The notes under the pieces: generated by a model
Seen by the model: the letters and a program-made list of their open reading frames with translations, nothing else
Told to the model about the DNA's origin: nothing
The model's database searches: none
Part shown: in pieces, positions 1 through 14,654 of the stretch
Layout of the letters: every line of letters begins with the position of its first letter
Numbering within the stretch: the stretch's first letter is position 1
NCBI GenBank assembly: GCA_029582155.1
Contig: CM055912.1
Coordinates: forward strand, 1 to 64,000
Direction of reading: 5' to 3'
From: Panopea generosa
Lineage: Eukaryota; Mollusca; Bivalvia; Adapedonta; Hiatellidae
DNA: 64,000 nucleotides
Translations under genes and position numbers: made by a program

Positions 1-61
1 TTTGCATTAATTTCTTATTGTCAAGTATTTGTGTTCATTGTGACCGAGATTATTTTTATTT

Positions 62-1428
62 TCATGTTGGAACCAGATCCAGCACCGTGATGGTGTTGCT
101 GTACAAGCTGGTAACAATCATCCTGGAGTGTGATCTATCATAACACACTGACTGAGGAAAACTAATACCATGTGACTTGTCGGCTATCACACCAAGTTTA
201 TTCCCGCTCGGTCCAATCTGTATAACATTGTGAACCACAACCACATACCAGCACACTCCCACTCCCATCTGTACATACTCCCACGGCGCCCAATAACTCT
301 GGATCAGTGAACCGTGACAGAACTCTCCCCTGTCTGTCCAGCGTGATGACACCTTTGTCCCAATCTGCGACATAAACAGTGTTGCCGTCATCACTTATAG
401 CGATATATCTGCTGTTCGAGAATATATCTCCACCTGATTGATCCTTACTGATCGTTCTTAAAAGTGTCCCGGATGTGTCATGTACATAAACATGCTTGTT
501 GTGATCTGATACAAACATCTCACCGCGACTGAACGCCAGGCCGTAACAATAATGATTCATCTGTATCGTCCTGGTCAGCGTCATCTTACTCCCCATGGAG
601 ACGACCTGTATGGTGCTGTTGCCCAGGGTCACGGCGGCTTCCTGTGGACCTATCTCACATACTGCTCTAGGCAGCCAGGCAGATCACACTGATCTATCAC
701 TTTGTACGTTGTACCGTGAAGCTGCTTCAGCTTTTGTTATCAGATCTGTCAGTAAAATATTACCGACGTCATGATACAGGAACCCTCTATATACACAGTA
801 TACTTCTCACCGCTGGTCTCTACATTATAGCTGTTTGTATTTGTAACTTTGTACGGGGTAGACGGTTTTGTCACTTGATGCAGGTTACTATTTGATTGTT
901 CAATAAGTTTTCCAAGTGTGTTCAGCTTGTTCAGAAATACTTCTATTGAGCGATCTTCTTCAAAGTCGATTTTTACAATTTGCGACGATTTTTCTTCTTC
1001 TTTGCGTAGTTTTTCTGTCTCGGACAGTTTCTGCTGACCTTTCTTCAGGCACACGAATTGTTGTGATTGATTTTCTCCGCTGAATCCAGTTTCTGCTGAC
1101 ATGACTCAACGTCTTTAAGCGCGGTGCTCATGGCGTCTAAGGTTTTATTTATTTTGTCGGTAAGAGCTTTAATATTTGATTCAAATTTGTTAATTGTTGC
1201 TTTCTCTAATTGATCTAAGGTTGTATTAACCTTTCGCCTGAATTCTTTGATTTTGACCAAAGCGACGGCTCTGTTTTTGTTGACCTGGTCGATGCCGTTT
1301 TGTCGAATTTAACAAAATCTTTCAAACAAAGCTTAGCTTTTGTGAGATCTGTCTTGAGCCGGGTAATATCACCTTCGTTATAAATGTTGTCTATTTCTTC
1401 GGGAATGTAGACCACATCTATACACGAC
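62..1428 (-). CDS. TRIM-like protein, exon 2: coiled coil and NHL-like propeller, with several frame breaks
   Basis: This is the last coding exon of the gene begun at 15659. The acceptor is a pyrimidine-rich tract ending TTTCAG|G (exon from 1428), and the stop is TGA at 64-62. Reading on from the B-box, it gives a linker (VVYIPEEIDNIYNEGD), a Lys/Glu-rich coiled coil (about 1300-850), then C-terminal beta-propeller-like repeats (about 620-62) with blades such as MFVSDHNKHVYVHD and VYVADWDKGVITLD. This order, B-box/coiled coil/NHL-like, is that of molluscan TRIM56/TRIM71-like proteins. The coding frame changes near 1295, 1072, 780, 733, 666 and 230. Five look like a single-base gain or loss in or next to a short run of one base, and one like loss of a CA pair; each shift restores family-like sequence. 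That suits consensus sequencing errors at least as well as a pseudogene. The full protein would be about 570 residues. No ligand or target can be named. Confidence 0.85.
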
Positions 1429-1484
1429 CTGAAACGGTTAAATAAATTGTTTTGTAAAAGAAAATTAAATACTAAACTAATATA

Positions 1485-1664
1485 TACAGTCAAACCTGAC
1501 TTAAGCAGCCAGTCAAGGGAGGCGCAAAAACGGCCTTTTAAGACAGGTTGTTGCTAAATACATGTTGATTTACTCTGAAAGCATATAAATTGAAATAGTA
1601 AATGTGGCTGCTTAAGACAAATGGCTGCTTAATACAGGTGACGACTAAAACATGTTTGACTGTA
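1485..1664. mobile_element. 180-bp MITE-like element with terminal inverted repeats
   Basis: The left end reads TACAGTCAAACCTG and the right end, reverse complemented, reads TACAGTCAAACATG. Just inside, both ends carry the subterminal motif TTAAGCAGCCA. There is no coding capacity, so it is a short non-autonomous DNA transposon. Ends of the ACAGTCAAACCTG type are common in animal MITEs; the superfamily is not assigned here. It lies 57 bp inside the intron from the exon 2 acceptor. Confidence 0.7.
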
Positions 1665-2137
1665 CATCACAACCGTGGATGTTTTCTGTATTGTCAGATC
1701 CCCGTAACAACATATACAAAAACATGCCAATATATACAGAACCTAAAATATGTACTGTATTTGCTGTAACTTTGGATTGATGCCCTATATTATATTAATG
1801 ATTAAACAGACGGTCACAGATTAGATAGACTGACGATATCAGAAAAAATAACTCTAATTGTAATATATACAATGTTGCTCATCAATTTTACACGATATAT
1901 TTAGTTGTTTACATTTCATATGTCAAATGTTGGACAAATCCCCATCCCCCCACCCAACCCATCCTCGCTGCACGCACGCAAGCACATGTATTTAGTAATT
2001 GTATAATACAATTACTCCGAGATGTTATCATGTACATTTCCCTGTTATTCTATTTCAAAACCACTGTTAAAGGAACACACTGCAATGTAGAAATCGATTA
2101 TACGCATGTACACGAGTCCAGTCAATATTTACAAATA

Positions 2138-4856
2138 CGAACGTTTAGACATGAGGAGATATGGCCGTATAATTATGAAAGATATGACCGTATAATCATG
2201 AGGAGATACGAGCCTATAATCATGAGGAAATATGAAAGTAAAATCACCAGGAGATATGAACGTATACTCACGAAGAGATACGAACGTATAATCGTGAGAC
2301 TATATGAACGTATAATCATGAGGAGATATGAACGTATAATAATGAGGAGATATAAACGTATAATCATGAGGAGATATGTACGTATACTCATGAGGAAAAA
2401 TGAACGTATAATCACGAGGAGATACGGACGTATAATCATGAAGAGATATGAGCGTATAATCATGAGGAGATATGAGCGTATAATCATGAGGAGATATGAG
2501 CGTATAATCATGAGGGGATATGAACGTATAATCATGAGGAGATATGTATGTATAAAAATGAGGAGATATGAAGGATATGAAGAGTATAATCATGAGGGGA
2601 TATGAACGTATATATGAACTTATAATCTTGGAGGAGATATGACCGTATAATCATGATGAGGTATAAACGTATACTCAAGAGGAGATACGAACGTATAATC
2701 ACGAGAAGATACGAACGTATAATCAAGAGGAGATATGAACGTATAATCACGAGGAGATACAGAGTATAATCATGAAGAGATATGAACGTATAATCATGAG
2801 GGATACGAACGTAAAATCATGTGGAGATACGAATGTATAACCATGAGGAGGTATGACATATAACCATGAGGAGATATGTATGTATAATCATGAGTAGATA
2901 GTACGTATAATCATGAGGAGATACGAACGTTTTATCATGAGGAGATATGAACGTATAATCGTCAGGCGATATGTACGTATAGTCATGAGGAGATATGAAC
3001 GCATAATCATGAGGAGATATGTACGTATAATCATGAGGAGATGTGAACGTATTATCATGAGGAAATATGAACGTATAATCATCAGCGATATGTACGTATA
3101 GTCATTAGGAGTATGAACGTATATCATGAGGAGGTATGTACGTATTATCATGACGAGATATGAACGTATAATCATGAGGAGATACGAACGTATAATATTG
3201 AGGAGATACGAACGATAATCTTGAGGAGATATGTATGTATAATCATGACGAGATATAAACGTATAACCATGAGGAGATATGAAGGTATAACCATGAGGAG
3301 ATATGTACGTATAATAATGAAGAGGTATGAATGTATTACCATGAGGAAATATGAACGTATACTCATGAGGAGATATGTATGTATACTCATGAGGAGATAT
3401 GAACGTATAATCATGAGGTGATATCAACGTATAACATGAGGAAATATGTACGTAATCATGAGGAGATATGACAAATAATAATGAGGAGATATGACAGTAT
3501 AAACATGAGGAGATATGAACGTATACTCATGAGGAGATATGAACGTATAATCATGAGGAGATATGAACTATACTCATGAGAAGATATGTACGTATAATCA
3601 TGAGGAGATATGTACGTATAATCATGAGGAGATATGAACGTTATACTCATGAGGAGATATGAACGTAAACTCATGAGGAGATATGAACGTATAAACACGG
3701 GATACGAACGTATAATAATGAAAAGGTTATGAACGTATAATCATGAGAGATATGAACGTATACTCATGAGGAGATACGAACGTATAATCTTGAGGGGATA
3801 CGAACCCATAATCTTGAGGGAGATATGAACGTATAATCAATGAGGAGGCATGAACGTATATCATGAGATATATGTACGTATAATCCATGAGGAGATACGA
3901 ACGTATAATCAAGAGGAGATATGTACGTATAATCATGACGAGATATGAACGTATAACCATGAGGGGATATGTACGTATAATAATGAAGAGGATGAACGTA
4001 TTACCATGAGGAGATATGATCGTATACTCATGAGGAGATAGTATGTATACTCATGAGGAGATATGAACGTATAATCATGAGGTGATATCAACGTATAACA
4101 TGAGGAAATATGTACGTATAATCATGAGGAGATATGACAGAATAATCATAAGGATATATGACCGTATAAACATGAGGAGATACGTATACTCATGAGGAGA
4201 TATGAACGTATACTCATGAGGAGATATGAACGTATAAACATGATGAGATACGAACGTATAATAATGAACAGGTATGAATGTATAATCATGAGGAGATAAG
4301 AACGTATACTCAGGAGGAGATATGACCATATAAACATGAGGAGATATGTACGTATAATCATGAGGAGATATGAACGTATACTCATGAGGAGATATGAATG
4401 TATACTCATGAGTAGATATGTACGTATAATCATGAGGAGATATGAACGTATACTGATGAGGAGATATGAACGTATAATCATGAGGAGATATGTATGTATA
4501 ATCATGAGTAGATACGAACGTATAATAATGAAGTGGTATAAACGTATAATCATGAGGAGATACGAACGTATAATAATGAAGAGATATGTACGTATAATCA
4601 TGAGGAGATATGAACGTATAATCATGAAGAGATATGGAGCTATACTCATGAAGTGATATGAACGTATACTCATGAGGAGATATGAACGTATAATCATGAG
4701 GATATATGAACGTATAATCATGAGGAGATATGAACGTATAACCATGAGGAGATATGAACGTATACTCATGAGGAGACATGAACGTATAATCATGAGGAGA
4801 TATGAAGGTATAACCATGAGGAGAAATGAACATATAATCACGAGGGGATATTAATG
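2138..4856. repeat. 24-bp minisatellite, about 112 copies
   Basis: The unit contains ATAATCATGAGGAGATATGA followed by ACGT. Units vary at a few positions (ACGTATAATC or ACGTATACTC; GAACG, GTACG or GTATG). Single-base gains and losses are scattered through the array. Because 24 is a multiple of three, it yields long meaningless open frames on both strands (MRRYERII; MIIRSYLL; SPHDYTFI). The flank 4857-5127 is AT-rich and featureless. Confidence 0.95.
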
Positions 4857-5127
4857 TGCCAGTATTTCTAAATGAAACTTCACATTTAAGAAATGGTGAA
4901 CATTTACACAAAATTACTGAGGGTGGGTTTGTTTTCAAAGAAAAATGTGAAAATGTTTTTGAAAAACAACAGAATAATACATTGTACCAATAATAACATA
5001 TGGAAATAAGTACGTCTTTTATTTTCTGTCATACACGTTATGCCCATTATCAAAATACAAACAAATTATCAGTTTGCATACAATGTATATAATGACGTAT
5101 TCTAATCATTGGTCACCAAATGTAATG

Positions 5128-7030
5128 CCGTGTTTTAATCATCAGTCTGCATATGTACTGGTGTATTTTGATTATCAGTCAGCATTATGTACTGATGTTT
5201 TATAATTACCAGTCTGCATATGTACTGATGCATTTTAATTACCAGTCTGCATATGTACTGGTGTATTTTTATTATCAGTCTGCATATGTACTGATGTTTT
5301 CTAATTACCAATGTTTTTTAATTATCAGTCTGCATATGTACTGGTGTATTTTGATTATCAGTCTGCATATGTACTGGTGTTTTTTAATTACCAGTCTGCA
5401 TATGTACTGATATATTTTTATTATTAGTCTGCATATGTACTGGTGTGCATATGTACTGATGTATTTTTATTATCAGTCTGCATATGTACTGATGTTTTCT
5501 AATTACCAATGTTTTTTAATTACCAGTCTGCATATGTACTGGTGTATTTTGATTACCAGTCTGCATATGTACTGGTCTGCATATGTACTGGTGTAATTTT
5601 ATTATCAGTCTGCATATGTACTGGTCTGCATATGTACTGATGTATTTTTATTATCAGTTTGCATGTGTACTGATGTTTTCTAATTACCAATGTTTTTTAA
5701 CTACCAGTCTGCATATGTACTGGTGTATTTTGATTACCAGTCTGCATATGTACTGGTCTGCATATGTACTGGTGTATTTTTATTATCAGTCTGCATATGT
5801 ACTGATGTTTTCTAATTACCAATGTTTTTTAACTACCAGTCTGCATATGTACTGGTGTATTTTGATTATTAGTCTGCATATGTACTGGTCTGCATATGTA
5901 CTGCTGTATTTTTATTATCAGTCTGCATATGTACTGATGTTTTCTAATTACCAATGTTTTTTAATTATCAGTCTGCATATGTACTGGTGTTTTTTAATTA
6001 CCAGTCTGCATATGTACTGGTGTATTTTGATTATCAGTCTGCATATGTACTGGTGTTTTTTAATTACCAGTCTGCATATGTACTGGTGTATTTTGATTAT
6101 CAGTCTGCATATGTAATGGCGTATTTTGATTATCAGTCTGCATATGTACTGGTGTATTTTAATTATCAGTCTGCATATGTACTGGTGTTTTTAATTACCA
6201 GTCTGCATATGTACTGGTGTATTTTTATTACCAGTCTGCATATGTACTGGTGTATTTTGATTACCAGTCTGCATATGTACTGGTGTATTTTGATTATCAG
6301 TCTGCATATGTACTGGTGTTTTTTAATTACCAGTCTGCATATGTAGTGGTGTTTTTTAATTACCAGTCTGCATATGTACTGGTGTTTTTTAATTACCAGT
6401 CTGCGTATGAACTGTTGTATTTTGATTATCAGTCTGCATATGTACTGGTGTTTTTTAATTATCAGTCTGCATATGTACTGGTGTTTTTTAATTATCAGTC
6501 TGCATATGTACTGGTGTTTTTTTAATTACCAGTCTGCATATGTACTGGTGTTTTTTGATTACCAGTCTGCATATGTACTGGTCTGCATATGTACTGATGT
6601 ATTTTTATTATCAGTCTGCATATGTACTGATGTTTTCTAATTACCAATGTTTTTTAATTACCAGTCTGCATATGTACTGGTGTATTTTGATTACCAGTCT
6701 GCATATGTACTGGTGTTTTTTAATTATCTGTCTGCATATGTACTGGTGTTTTTTAATTATCAGTCTGCATATGTACTGGTGTTTCTAAATTATCAGTCTG
6801 CATATGTACTGGTGTATTTTAATTATCAGTCTGCATATGTACTGGTGTATTTTAATTATCATTCTGCATATGTACTGACGTGTTTTAGTTGTACTGGCGT
6901 GTTTTAGTTGTACTGTTGTACTGGCGTGTTTTAGTTGTACTGGTGTATTTTGATTATCAGTCTACATATGTATACCGGCTGATTTTGATTATCAGTCTAC
7001 ATAATATTATATACTTGCGTATTTATATTA
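5128..7030. repeat. 33-bp minisatellite with higher-order structure, about 58 copies
   Basis: The core is CAGTCTGCATATGTACTGGT followed by a T-rich half (TATTTTGATTAC or TTTTTTAATTAC). A compound variant with an extra half unit (TTTTCTAATTACCAATG) recurs near 5285, 5485, 5665, 5805, 5930 and 6625, which shows amplification of multi-unit blocks. A shorter partial unit, a repeated CTGCATATGTACTGG, recurs near 5440, 5575, 5620, 5755, 5890 and 6580. The array decays beyond 6860. The open frames (SAYVLVYF, SLHMYWCF) are by-products. Confidence 0.95.
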
Positions 7031-7334
7031 TCAATAATAACTGCACAACTGTGTCAATGGCGTGTCGTAAACGATAACACTTCATGTATTAGATTATAAA
7101 GTTATATGGCCATTTGTTCATGATTCATTTCTGTCTGCATGTAAGCGTTATGCCATTGTACATTAAAGTGTTAGTCTGGAATGTAACTTCTAGTTTGTGA
7201 CGTAGGCTATATGTTGTATCTGTACACCGTAAAAAACATTCAGTACAAACTATTTACTCCCTGTCATGTTTTTACTTTTTAGACAATGAGTTCTCCACTG
7301 TGCATGGAGCGAAATCATCGAGAGGTATCCCGTC

Positions 7335-10300
7335 TAGCTGAACACATTACACTGTCGGCTCTAAACCCCACCTAATAATATCACTGAACACCTTACACTG
7401 GTGGCTCTCAACCCCACCTAATAATATCACTGAACACCTTACACTGGTGGGTCTCAACCCCACCTAATAATATCACTGAACACCTTACACTGGTGGCTCT
7501 CAACCCCACCTAATAATATCACTGAAAACCTTACACTGGTGGCTCTCAACCCCACCTAATAATATCACTGAACAACTTACACTGGTGGCTCTCAACCCCA
7601 CCTAATACTATCACTGAACACATTACACTGGTGGCTCCCAACCCCACCTAATAATATCACTGAACATCTTACACTGGTGGCTCCCAACCCCACCTAATAA
7701 TATCACTGAACACTTTACACTGGTGGCTCTCAACCCCACCTAATAATATCACTGAACACCTTGTAAACACTGGTGGCTCTCAACCCCACCTAATAATATC
7801 ACTGAACACCTTACACTGGTGGCTCTCAACCCCACCTAATAATATCACTGAACACCTTACACTGGTGGCTCTCAACCTCACCTAATACTATCACTGAACA
7901 CCTTACACTGGTGGCTCCCAACCCCACCTAATAATATCACTGAACATCTTACACTGGTGGCTCTCAACCTCACCGTATACTATCACTGAACACCTTACAC
8001 TGGTGGCTCGCAACCCCACCTAATAATATCACTGAACATCTTACACTGGTGGCTCCCAACCCCACCTAATAATATCACTGAACACATTACACTGGTGGCT
8101 CTCAACCTCACCTAATACTATCACTGAACACGTTACACTGGTGGCTCCCAACCCACCTAATAATATCACTGAACATCTTACACTGGTGGCTCCCAACCCC
8201 ACCTAATAATATCACTGAACACATTATACTGGTGGCTCTCAACCTCACCTAATACTATCACTGAACACATTACACTGGTGGCTCTCAACCTCACCTAATA
8301 CTATCACTGAACACCTTACACTGGTGGCTCTCAACCTCACCTAATACTATCACTGATCACCTTACACTGGTGGCTCCCAACCTCACCTAATACTATCACT
8401 GATCACCTTACACTGGTGGCTCTCAACCTCACCTAATACTATCACTGAACACCTTACACTGGTGGCTCTCAACCTCACCTAATACTATCACTGAACACCT
8501 TACACTGGTGGCTCTCAACCTCACCTAATACTATCACTGATCACCTTACACTGGTGGCTCTCAACTCTACCTAATAATATCACTGAACACCTTACACTGG
8601 TGGCTCTCAACCCCACCTAATAATATCACTGAACACCTTACACTAGTAGCTCCCAACCCCACCTAATACTATCACTGAACACCTTACACTGGTGGCTCCC
8701 AACCCCACCTAATAATATCACTGAACATCTTACACTGGTGGCTCCCAACCCCACCTAATAATATCACTGAACACCTTACACTGGTGGCCTCAACCTCACC
8801 TAATACTATCACTGAACACCTTACACTGGTGGCTCCCAACCCCACCTAATAATATCACTGAACATCTTACACTGGTGGCTCTCAACCCCACCTAATACTA
8901 TCACTGAACACCTTATACTGGTGGCTCTCAACCCCACCTAATAATATCACTGAACACCTTACACTGGTGGCTCTCAACCTAACCTAATACTATCACTGAA
9001 CACCTTACACTGGTGGCTCCCAACCCCACCTAATAATATCACTGAACATCTTACACTGGTGGCTCCCAACCCCACCTAATAATATCACTGAACACCTTAC
9101 ACTGGTGGCTCTCAACCCCACCTAATAATATCACTGAACACCTTACACTGGTGGCTCTCAACCCCACCTAATAATATCACTGAACACCTTACACTGGTGG
9201 CTCTCAACCCCACCTAATAATATCATTGAACATCTTACACTGGTGGGTCTCAACCCGACCTAATAATATCACTGAACACATTACACTGGTGGCTCTCAAC
9301 TCCACCTAATAATATCACTGAACACCTTACACTGGTGGCTCTCAACCCCACCTAATAATATCACTGAACACCTTACACTGGTGGCTCTCAACCCCACCTA
9401 ATAATATCATTGAACATCTTACACTGGTGGGTCTCAACCCGACCTAATAATATCACTGAACACATTACACTGGTGGCTCTCAACTCCACCTAATAATATC
9501 ACTGAACACCTTACACTGGTGGCTCTCAACCCCACCTAATAATATCATTGAACATCTTACACTGGTGGCTCTCAACCCAACCTAATAATATCACTGAACA
9601 CCTTACACTGGTGGGTCTCAACCCCACCTAATACTATCACTGAACACCTTATACTGGTGGCTCTCATCCCCACCCAACAATATCACTGAACACCTTACAC
9701 TGGTGGGTCTCAACCCCACCTAATACTATCACTGAACACCTTATACTGGCGGCTCTCATCCCCACCCAATAATATCACTGAACACCTTACACTGGTGGGT
9801 CTCAACCCCACCTAATAATATCACTGAACACCCTACACTGGTGGCTCTCAACCCCACCTAATAATATCACTGAACACCTTACACTGGTGGCTCTCAACCC
9901 CACCTAATACTATCACTGAACACCTTACACTGGTGGCTCTCAACCCCACCTAATAATATCACTGAACACCTTATACTGGTGGCTCTCATCCCCACCTAAT
10001 AATATCACTGAACACCTTACACTGGTGGGTCTCAACCCCACCTAATAATATCACTGAACACCTTATACTGGTGGCTCTCATCCCCACACAATAATATCAC
10101 TGAACACCTTACACTGGTGGCTCTCAACCCCACCTAATAATATCACTGAACACCTTACACTGGTGGGTCTCAACCCCACCTAATAATATCACTGAACACC
10201 TTACACTGGTGGCTCTCATCCCCACCTAATAATATCACTGAACACCTTACACTGGTGGGTCTCAACCCCACCTAATAATATCACTGAACACCTTACACTG

Positions 10301-13300
10301 GTGGGTCTCAACCCCACCCAATAATATCACTGAACACCTTATACTGGTGGGTCTCAACCCCACCTAATACTATCACTGAACACCTTATACTGGTGGCTTT
10401 CATCCCCACCCAATAATATCACTGAACACCTTACACTGGTGGGTCTCAACCCCACCTAATAATATCACTGAACACCCTATACTGGTGGCTCTCAACCCCA
10501 CCTAATAATATCACTGAACACCTTACACTGGTGGCTCTCAACCCCACCTAATAATATCACTGAACACCCTACACTGGTGGCTCTCAACCCCACCTAATAA
10601 TATCACTGAACATCTTACACTGGCGGGTCTCAACCCCATCTAATAATATCACTGAACACCTTACACTGGTGGGTCTCAACCCCACCTAATACTATCACTG
10701 AACACCTTATACTGGTGGCTCTCATCCCCACCCAATAATATCACTGAACACCTTACAGTGGTGGGTCTCAACCCCACCTAATAATATCACTGAACACCTT
10801 ACACTGGTGGCTCTCATCCCCACCCAATAATATCACTGAACACCTTACAGTGGTGGGTCTCAACCCCACCCAATAATATCACTGATCACCTTACAGTGGT
10901 GGGTCTCAACCCCACCTAATAATATCACTGAACACCTTACAGTGGTGGCTCTCATCCCCACCCAATAATATCACTGAACACCTTACAGTGGTGGGTCTCA
11001 ACCCCACCTAATAATATCACTGAACACCTTACACTGGTGGCTCTCAACTCCACCTAATAATATCACTGAACACCTTACACTGGTGGCTCTCAACCCCACC
11101 TAATAATATCACTGAACACCTTACACTGGTGGCTCTCAACCCCACCTAATAATATCACTGAACACCTTACACTGGTGGGTCTCAACCCCACCTAATAATA
11201 TCACTGAACACCTTACACTGGTGGGTCTCAACCCCACCTAATACTATCACTGAACACCTTATACTGGTGGCTCTCATCCCCACCCAATAATATCACTGAA
11301 CACCTTACACTGGTGGGTCTCAACCCCACCTAATACTATCACTGAACACCTTATACTGGTGGCTCTCATCCCCACCCAATAATATCACTGAACACCTTAC
11401 ACTGGTGGGTCTCAACCCCACCTAATAATATCACTGAACACCCTACACTGTCGGCTCTCAACCCCACCCAATTATATCACTGAACACCCTACGCTGGTGG
11501 GTCTCAACCCCACCTAATAATATCACTGAACACCTTACACTGGTGGCTCTCAACCCCAACTAATAATATCACTGAACACCTTACACTGGTGGCTCTCAAC
11601 CCCACCTAATAATATCACTGAACACCTTACACTGGTGGGTCTCAACCCCACCTAATAATATCACTGAACACCTTACACTGGTGGGTCTCAACCCCATCTA
11701 ATACTATCACTGAACACCTTATACTGGTGGCTCTCATCCCCACCCAATAATATCACTGAACACCTTACACTGGTGGGTCTCAACCCCACCTAATAATATC
11801 ACTGAACACCCTACACTGTCGGCTCTCAACCCCACCCAATTATATCACTGAACACCCTACGCTGGTGGGTCTCAACCCCACCTAATAATTTCACTGAACA
11901 CCTTACACTGGTGGCTCTCAACTCCACCTAATAATATCACTGAACACCTTACACTGGTGGGTCTCAACCCCACCTAATGATATCACTGAACATCTTACAC
12001 TGGTGGCTCTCAACCCCACCTAATGATATCACTGAACATCTTACACTGGTGGCTCTCAACCCCGACTAATAATATCACTGAACACCTTACACTGGTGGGT
12101 CTCATCCCCACCTAATAATATCACTGAACACCTTACACTGGTGGCTCTCAACCCCGACTAATAATATCACTGAACACCTTACACTGGTGGCTCTCAACCC
12201 CACCTAATAATATCACTGAACATCTTACACTGGTGGCTCTCAACCCCACCTAATAATATCACTGAACACATTACACTGGTGGCTCTCAATCCCGACTAAT
12301 AATATCACTGAACACTTACACTGGTGGCTATCAACCCCACCTAATAATATCACTGAACACCTTACACTGGTGGGTCTCAACCCCACCTAATAATATCACT
12401 GAACACCTTACACTGGTGGGTCTCAACCCCACCTAATAATATAACTGAACATCTTACACTGGTGGCTCTCAACCTCGACTAATAATATCACTGAACACCT
12501 TACAGTGGTGGCTCTCAACCCCACCTAATAATATCACTGAACACCTTACACTGGTGGGTCTCAACCCCACCTAATAATATCACTGAACACCTTACACTGG
12601 TGGCTCTCAACCCCACGTAATAATATCATTGAACATCTTACACTGGTGGGTCTCAACCCGACCTAATAATATCACTGAACACATTACACTGGTGGCTCTC
12701 AACCCCACCTAATAATATCACTGAACACCTTACACTGGTGGGTCTCATCCCCACCTAATAATATCACTGAAAACCTTACACTGGTGGGTCTCAACCCCAC
12801 CTAAAACTTTCACTGAACATCTTACACTGGTGGCTCTCAACCCCACCTAATAATATCACTGAACACCTTACACTGGTGGCTCTCAACCCCACCTAATAAT
12901 ATCACTGAACACCTTACACTGGTGGCTCTCAACTCCACCTAATACTTTCACTGAACATCTTACACTGGTGGCTCTCAACCCCACCTAATAATATCACTGA
13001 ACACCTTACACTGGTGGCTCTCAACCCCACCTAATAATATCACTGAACACCTTACACTGGTGGCTCTCAACCCCACCTAATAATATCATTGAACACCTTA
13101 CACTGGTGGCTCTCAACCCCACCTAATAATATCACTGAACACCTTACACTGGTGGCTCTCAACCCCGACTAATAATAATATCACTGAACACCTTACACTG
13201 GTGGCTCTCAACCCCACCTAATAATATCACTGAACACCTTACACTGGTGGCTCTCAACCCCACCTAATAATATCACTGAACACCTTACACTGGTGGCTCT

Positions 13301-14328
13301 CAACCCCACCCAATAATATCACTGAACACCTTACACTGGTGGCTCTCAACCCCACCTAATAATATCACTGAACACCCTACACTGGTGGCTCTCAACCCCA
13401 CCCAATAATATCACTGAACACCTTAAACTGGTGGGTCTCAACCCCACATAATACTTTCACTGAACATCTTACACTAGTGGCTCTCAACTCCACCTAATAA
13501 TATCACTGAACACCTTACACTGGTGGCTCTCAACCCCACCCAATAATATCACTGAACACCTTACACTGGTGGCTCTCAACCCCACCTAATAATATCACTG
13601 AACACCTTACACTGGTGGCTCTCAACCCCACCCAATAATATTACTGAACACCTTACAGTGGTGGGTTTCAACCCCACCCAATAATATCACTGAACACCTT
13701 ACACTGGTGGCTCTCAACCCCACCCAATAATATCACTGAACACCTTACACTGGTGGCTCTCAACCCCACCTAATAATATCACTGAACACCTTACACTGGT
13801 GGCTCTCAACCCCACCCAATAATATCACTGAACACCTTACACTGGTGGCTCTCAACCCCACCCAATAATATCACTGAACACCTTACACTGGTGGCTCTCA
13901 ACCCCACCTAATAATATCACTGAACACCTTACAGTGGTGGGTCTCAACCCCACCTAATAATATCACTGAACACCTTACACTGGTGGGTCTCATCCCCACC
14001 TAATAATATCACTGAACACCTTACACTGGTGGCTCTCAACCCCACCCAATAATATCACTGAACACCTTACACTGGTGGCTCTCAACCCCACCTAATACTT
14101 TCACTGAACACCTTACACTGGTGGCTCTCAATCCTACCTAATAATATCACTGAACACCTTACACTGGTGGCTCTCAACTCCACCTAATACTTTCACTGAA
14201 CATCTTACACTGGTGGCTCTCAACTCCACCTAATAATATCACTGAACACCTTACACTGGTGGCTCTCAACCCCACCTAATAATATCACTGAACACCTTAC
14301 ACTGGTGGCTCTCAACCCTATCTAATAA
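7335..14328. repeat. 46-bp minisatellite, about 152 copies over 7 kb
   Basis: The unit runs TCACTGAACACCTTACACTG, then GTGGCTCTCAACCCCACC, then TAATAATA. Variants are GGCTC or GGGTC, CCTTA, ATCTTA or CATTA, and ACCTAATA or ACCCAATA. Unit length is held very constant, and stop codons in all frames prevent long open frames. Blocks of 4 and 8 units recur (near 9225 and 9409; near 11433 and 11801), which shows unequal exchange of multi-unit blocks. It is the largest component of the TRIM-like intron. Confidence 0.97.
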
Positions 14329-14654
14329 TTGCTTAGACCTTCACCCTTGACAATTGTGGATCCCACCTGACTAGATAGCTTTTGCTTGCACATGGATGAG
14401 TTTAGCTTAAAGTTAAAGGAAAAAACGCTATGAATGTCTTAAAAATATAATAAATAACAAAATAAATAAAAAGAATCTCATCATCGTTAATAAATAAAAC
14501 CCGAATGGTTTGGTATGTCACATCAAACCAAAACGTGACCAAAATCGATGTTTAAACTTGAAATCGTACATCCCCGTTCTAAAAATTGACAGCAGTTAAA
14601 TAATGCTTTACGTTATTCGGATTCTAAGATGAAACAATATCTACTTCGTGTTAC

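Noticed and set aside
2138-4856. Open frames such as MRRYERII or SPHDYTFI repeats as coding
   Set aside because: They are translations of a 24-bp minisatellite with stop-free frames on both strands; indels break them at random.
7335-14328. CRISPR-like array
   Set aside because: Units are head-to-tail with no unique spacers, and the context is eukaryotic.
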